The position numbers and the translations under genes were made by a program. 5,770 bases of DNA from Neisseriaceae bacterium (GTDB lineage Bacteria; Pseudomonadota; Gammaproteobacteria; Burkholderiales; Neisseriaceae): assembly GCA_017518785.1 (NCBI GenBank), contig JAFWUA010000109.1, positions 1 to 5,770 of the forward strand, read 5' to 3'. The notes beneath the pieces are model-generated. The model was given only the letters and a program-made list of their open reading frames with translations, did no database searches and was not told the DNA's origin. Positions within the stretch are counted from its first letter, which is position 1, and every line of letters begins with the position of its first letter. Shown in pieces: positions 5,352 through 5,770 of the stretch.

Positions 5352-5770
5352 ATGAGTCGTGAATTTTTATTATTGGCAGAAGCATTAGCAGGTGAAAAAA
5401 ATGTTAGTGAAGAAATTGTATTTAATGCTTTGGAATTTGCATTAGCTGGTGCAGTACGCAAACAACCCGGTAATGAGCATTTCGATATTCGTGTTGCCAT
5501 TGATAGAGATACTGGCGATTATCAAGCCTATCGCCGTTGGAAAATTGTATTGGATGAAGATTACACCTATCCTGATGTGGAAAAAACCGTAGAAGAAATG
5601 GACGAAGATTATGGTTTAACAATGGAGGCTGGTGAATATTACGAAGAACCGATTGAAGCTGTTGAGTTTGGTCGTATTAGTGCACACACCGCAAAACAAG
5701 TGATTTTGCAACGCATTCGCGATGCCGAACGTGAACAAATCCTAAACGATTTTATTCAACGTCAAGAAAG
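5352..5770 (+). CDS. nusA: Transcription termination/antitermination factor NusA, N-terminal part (3' end outside window)
   Basis: NusA binds RNA polymerase, promotes pausing and intrinsic termination, and takes part in antitermination. The frame from ATG 5352 stays open to the window end: 139 complete codons plus two bases. It begins MSREFLLLAEALAGEKNVSE and continues with IVFNALEFALAGAVRKQ, the RNA-polymerase-binding N-terminal domain. The acidic stretch VEKTVEEMDEDYG and the conserved FGRISAHTAKQVILQRIRDAERE (106-128) then lead towards the S1 domain, which starts beyond the window with KH1 and KH2. No stop or frameshift is seen. The gene is co-directional with rimP after a 31-base gap and is probably co-transcribed with it. 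It is therefore under the leader terminator at 4854-4880, which could allow NusA to control its own supply. Confidence 0.95.
   Translation, partial: MSREFLLLAEALAGEKNVSEEIVFNALEFALAGAVRKQPGNEHFDIRVAIDRDTGDYQAYRRWKIVLDEDYTYPDVEKTVEEMDEDYGLTMEAGEYYEEPIEAVEFGRISAHTAKQVILQRIRDAEREQILNDFIQRQE

Overview
The window is AT-rich (roughly 40% G+C by eye). It looks like chromosomal DNA of a low-GC member of the Neisseriaceae. Three things point there: the gene content (leuB, a RomA/NAPE-PLD-like hydrolase, rimP-nusA), close resemblance of LeuB, RimP and NusA to Neisseria proteins as I remember them, and one exact 12-mer AGGCTGCCTGAA at 512-523. That 12-mer is the DNA uptake sequence dialect I remember as AG-simDUS, associated with Simonsiella. 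Simonsiella or a close relative is my best guess; this is inference, not an identification.

Layout. (1) 1-463: the C-terminal part of leuB (+), followed by an intrinsic terminator and the uptake 12-mer. (2) 529-1002: a long AT-rich stretch with no convincing gene, with a possible -10 box near its start, leading to a strong Shine-Dalgarno. (3) 1003-2646: a DASS/SLC13-family dicarboxylate or anion transporter (+), closed by an intrinsic terminator. (4) 2716-2756: a second, bidirectional hairpin terminator built from an inverted pair of the word TCTGCCGGAA, serving the convergent rluE. (5) 4474 to 2755 on the minus strand: a two-gene unit, a membrane-anchored metallo-beta-lactamase-fold hydrolase followed one base later by rluE, a 23S rRNA pseudouridine synthase. 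(6) 4475-4894: the divergent intergenic region, holding nine tandem copies of a 21/22-bp repeat with the core CTGCCGGAA, then a -10 box and a leader with an intrinsic-terminator hairpin. (7) 4895-5770: rimP and the 5' part of nusA (+), the start of the conserved rimP-nusA-(infB) operon for ribosome maturation and transcription elongation/termination.

The two most interesting signals are not proteins. One is the word CTGCCGGAA. It differs from the Simonsiella-type uptake sequence by two bases in its AGTCTGCCGGAA form. It occurs as an inverted pair in a terminator, once inside rluE, and nine times head-to-tail between divergent operons. The other is the rimP leader, where a terminator hairpin and an alternative hairpin compete for one GCCCAT segment. 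This suggests attenuation, possibly NusA feedback like that known for the Bacillus subtilis rimP-nusA operon.
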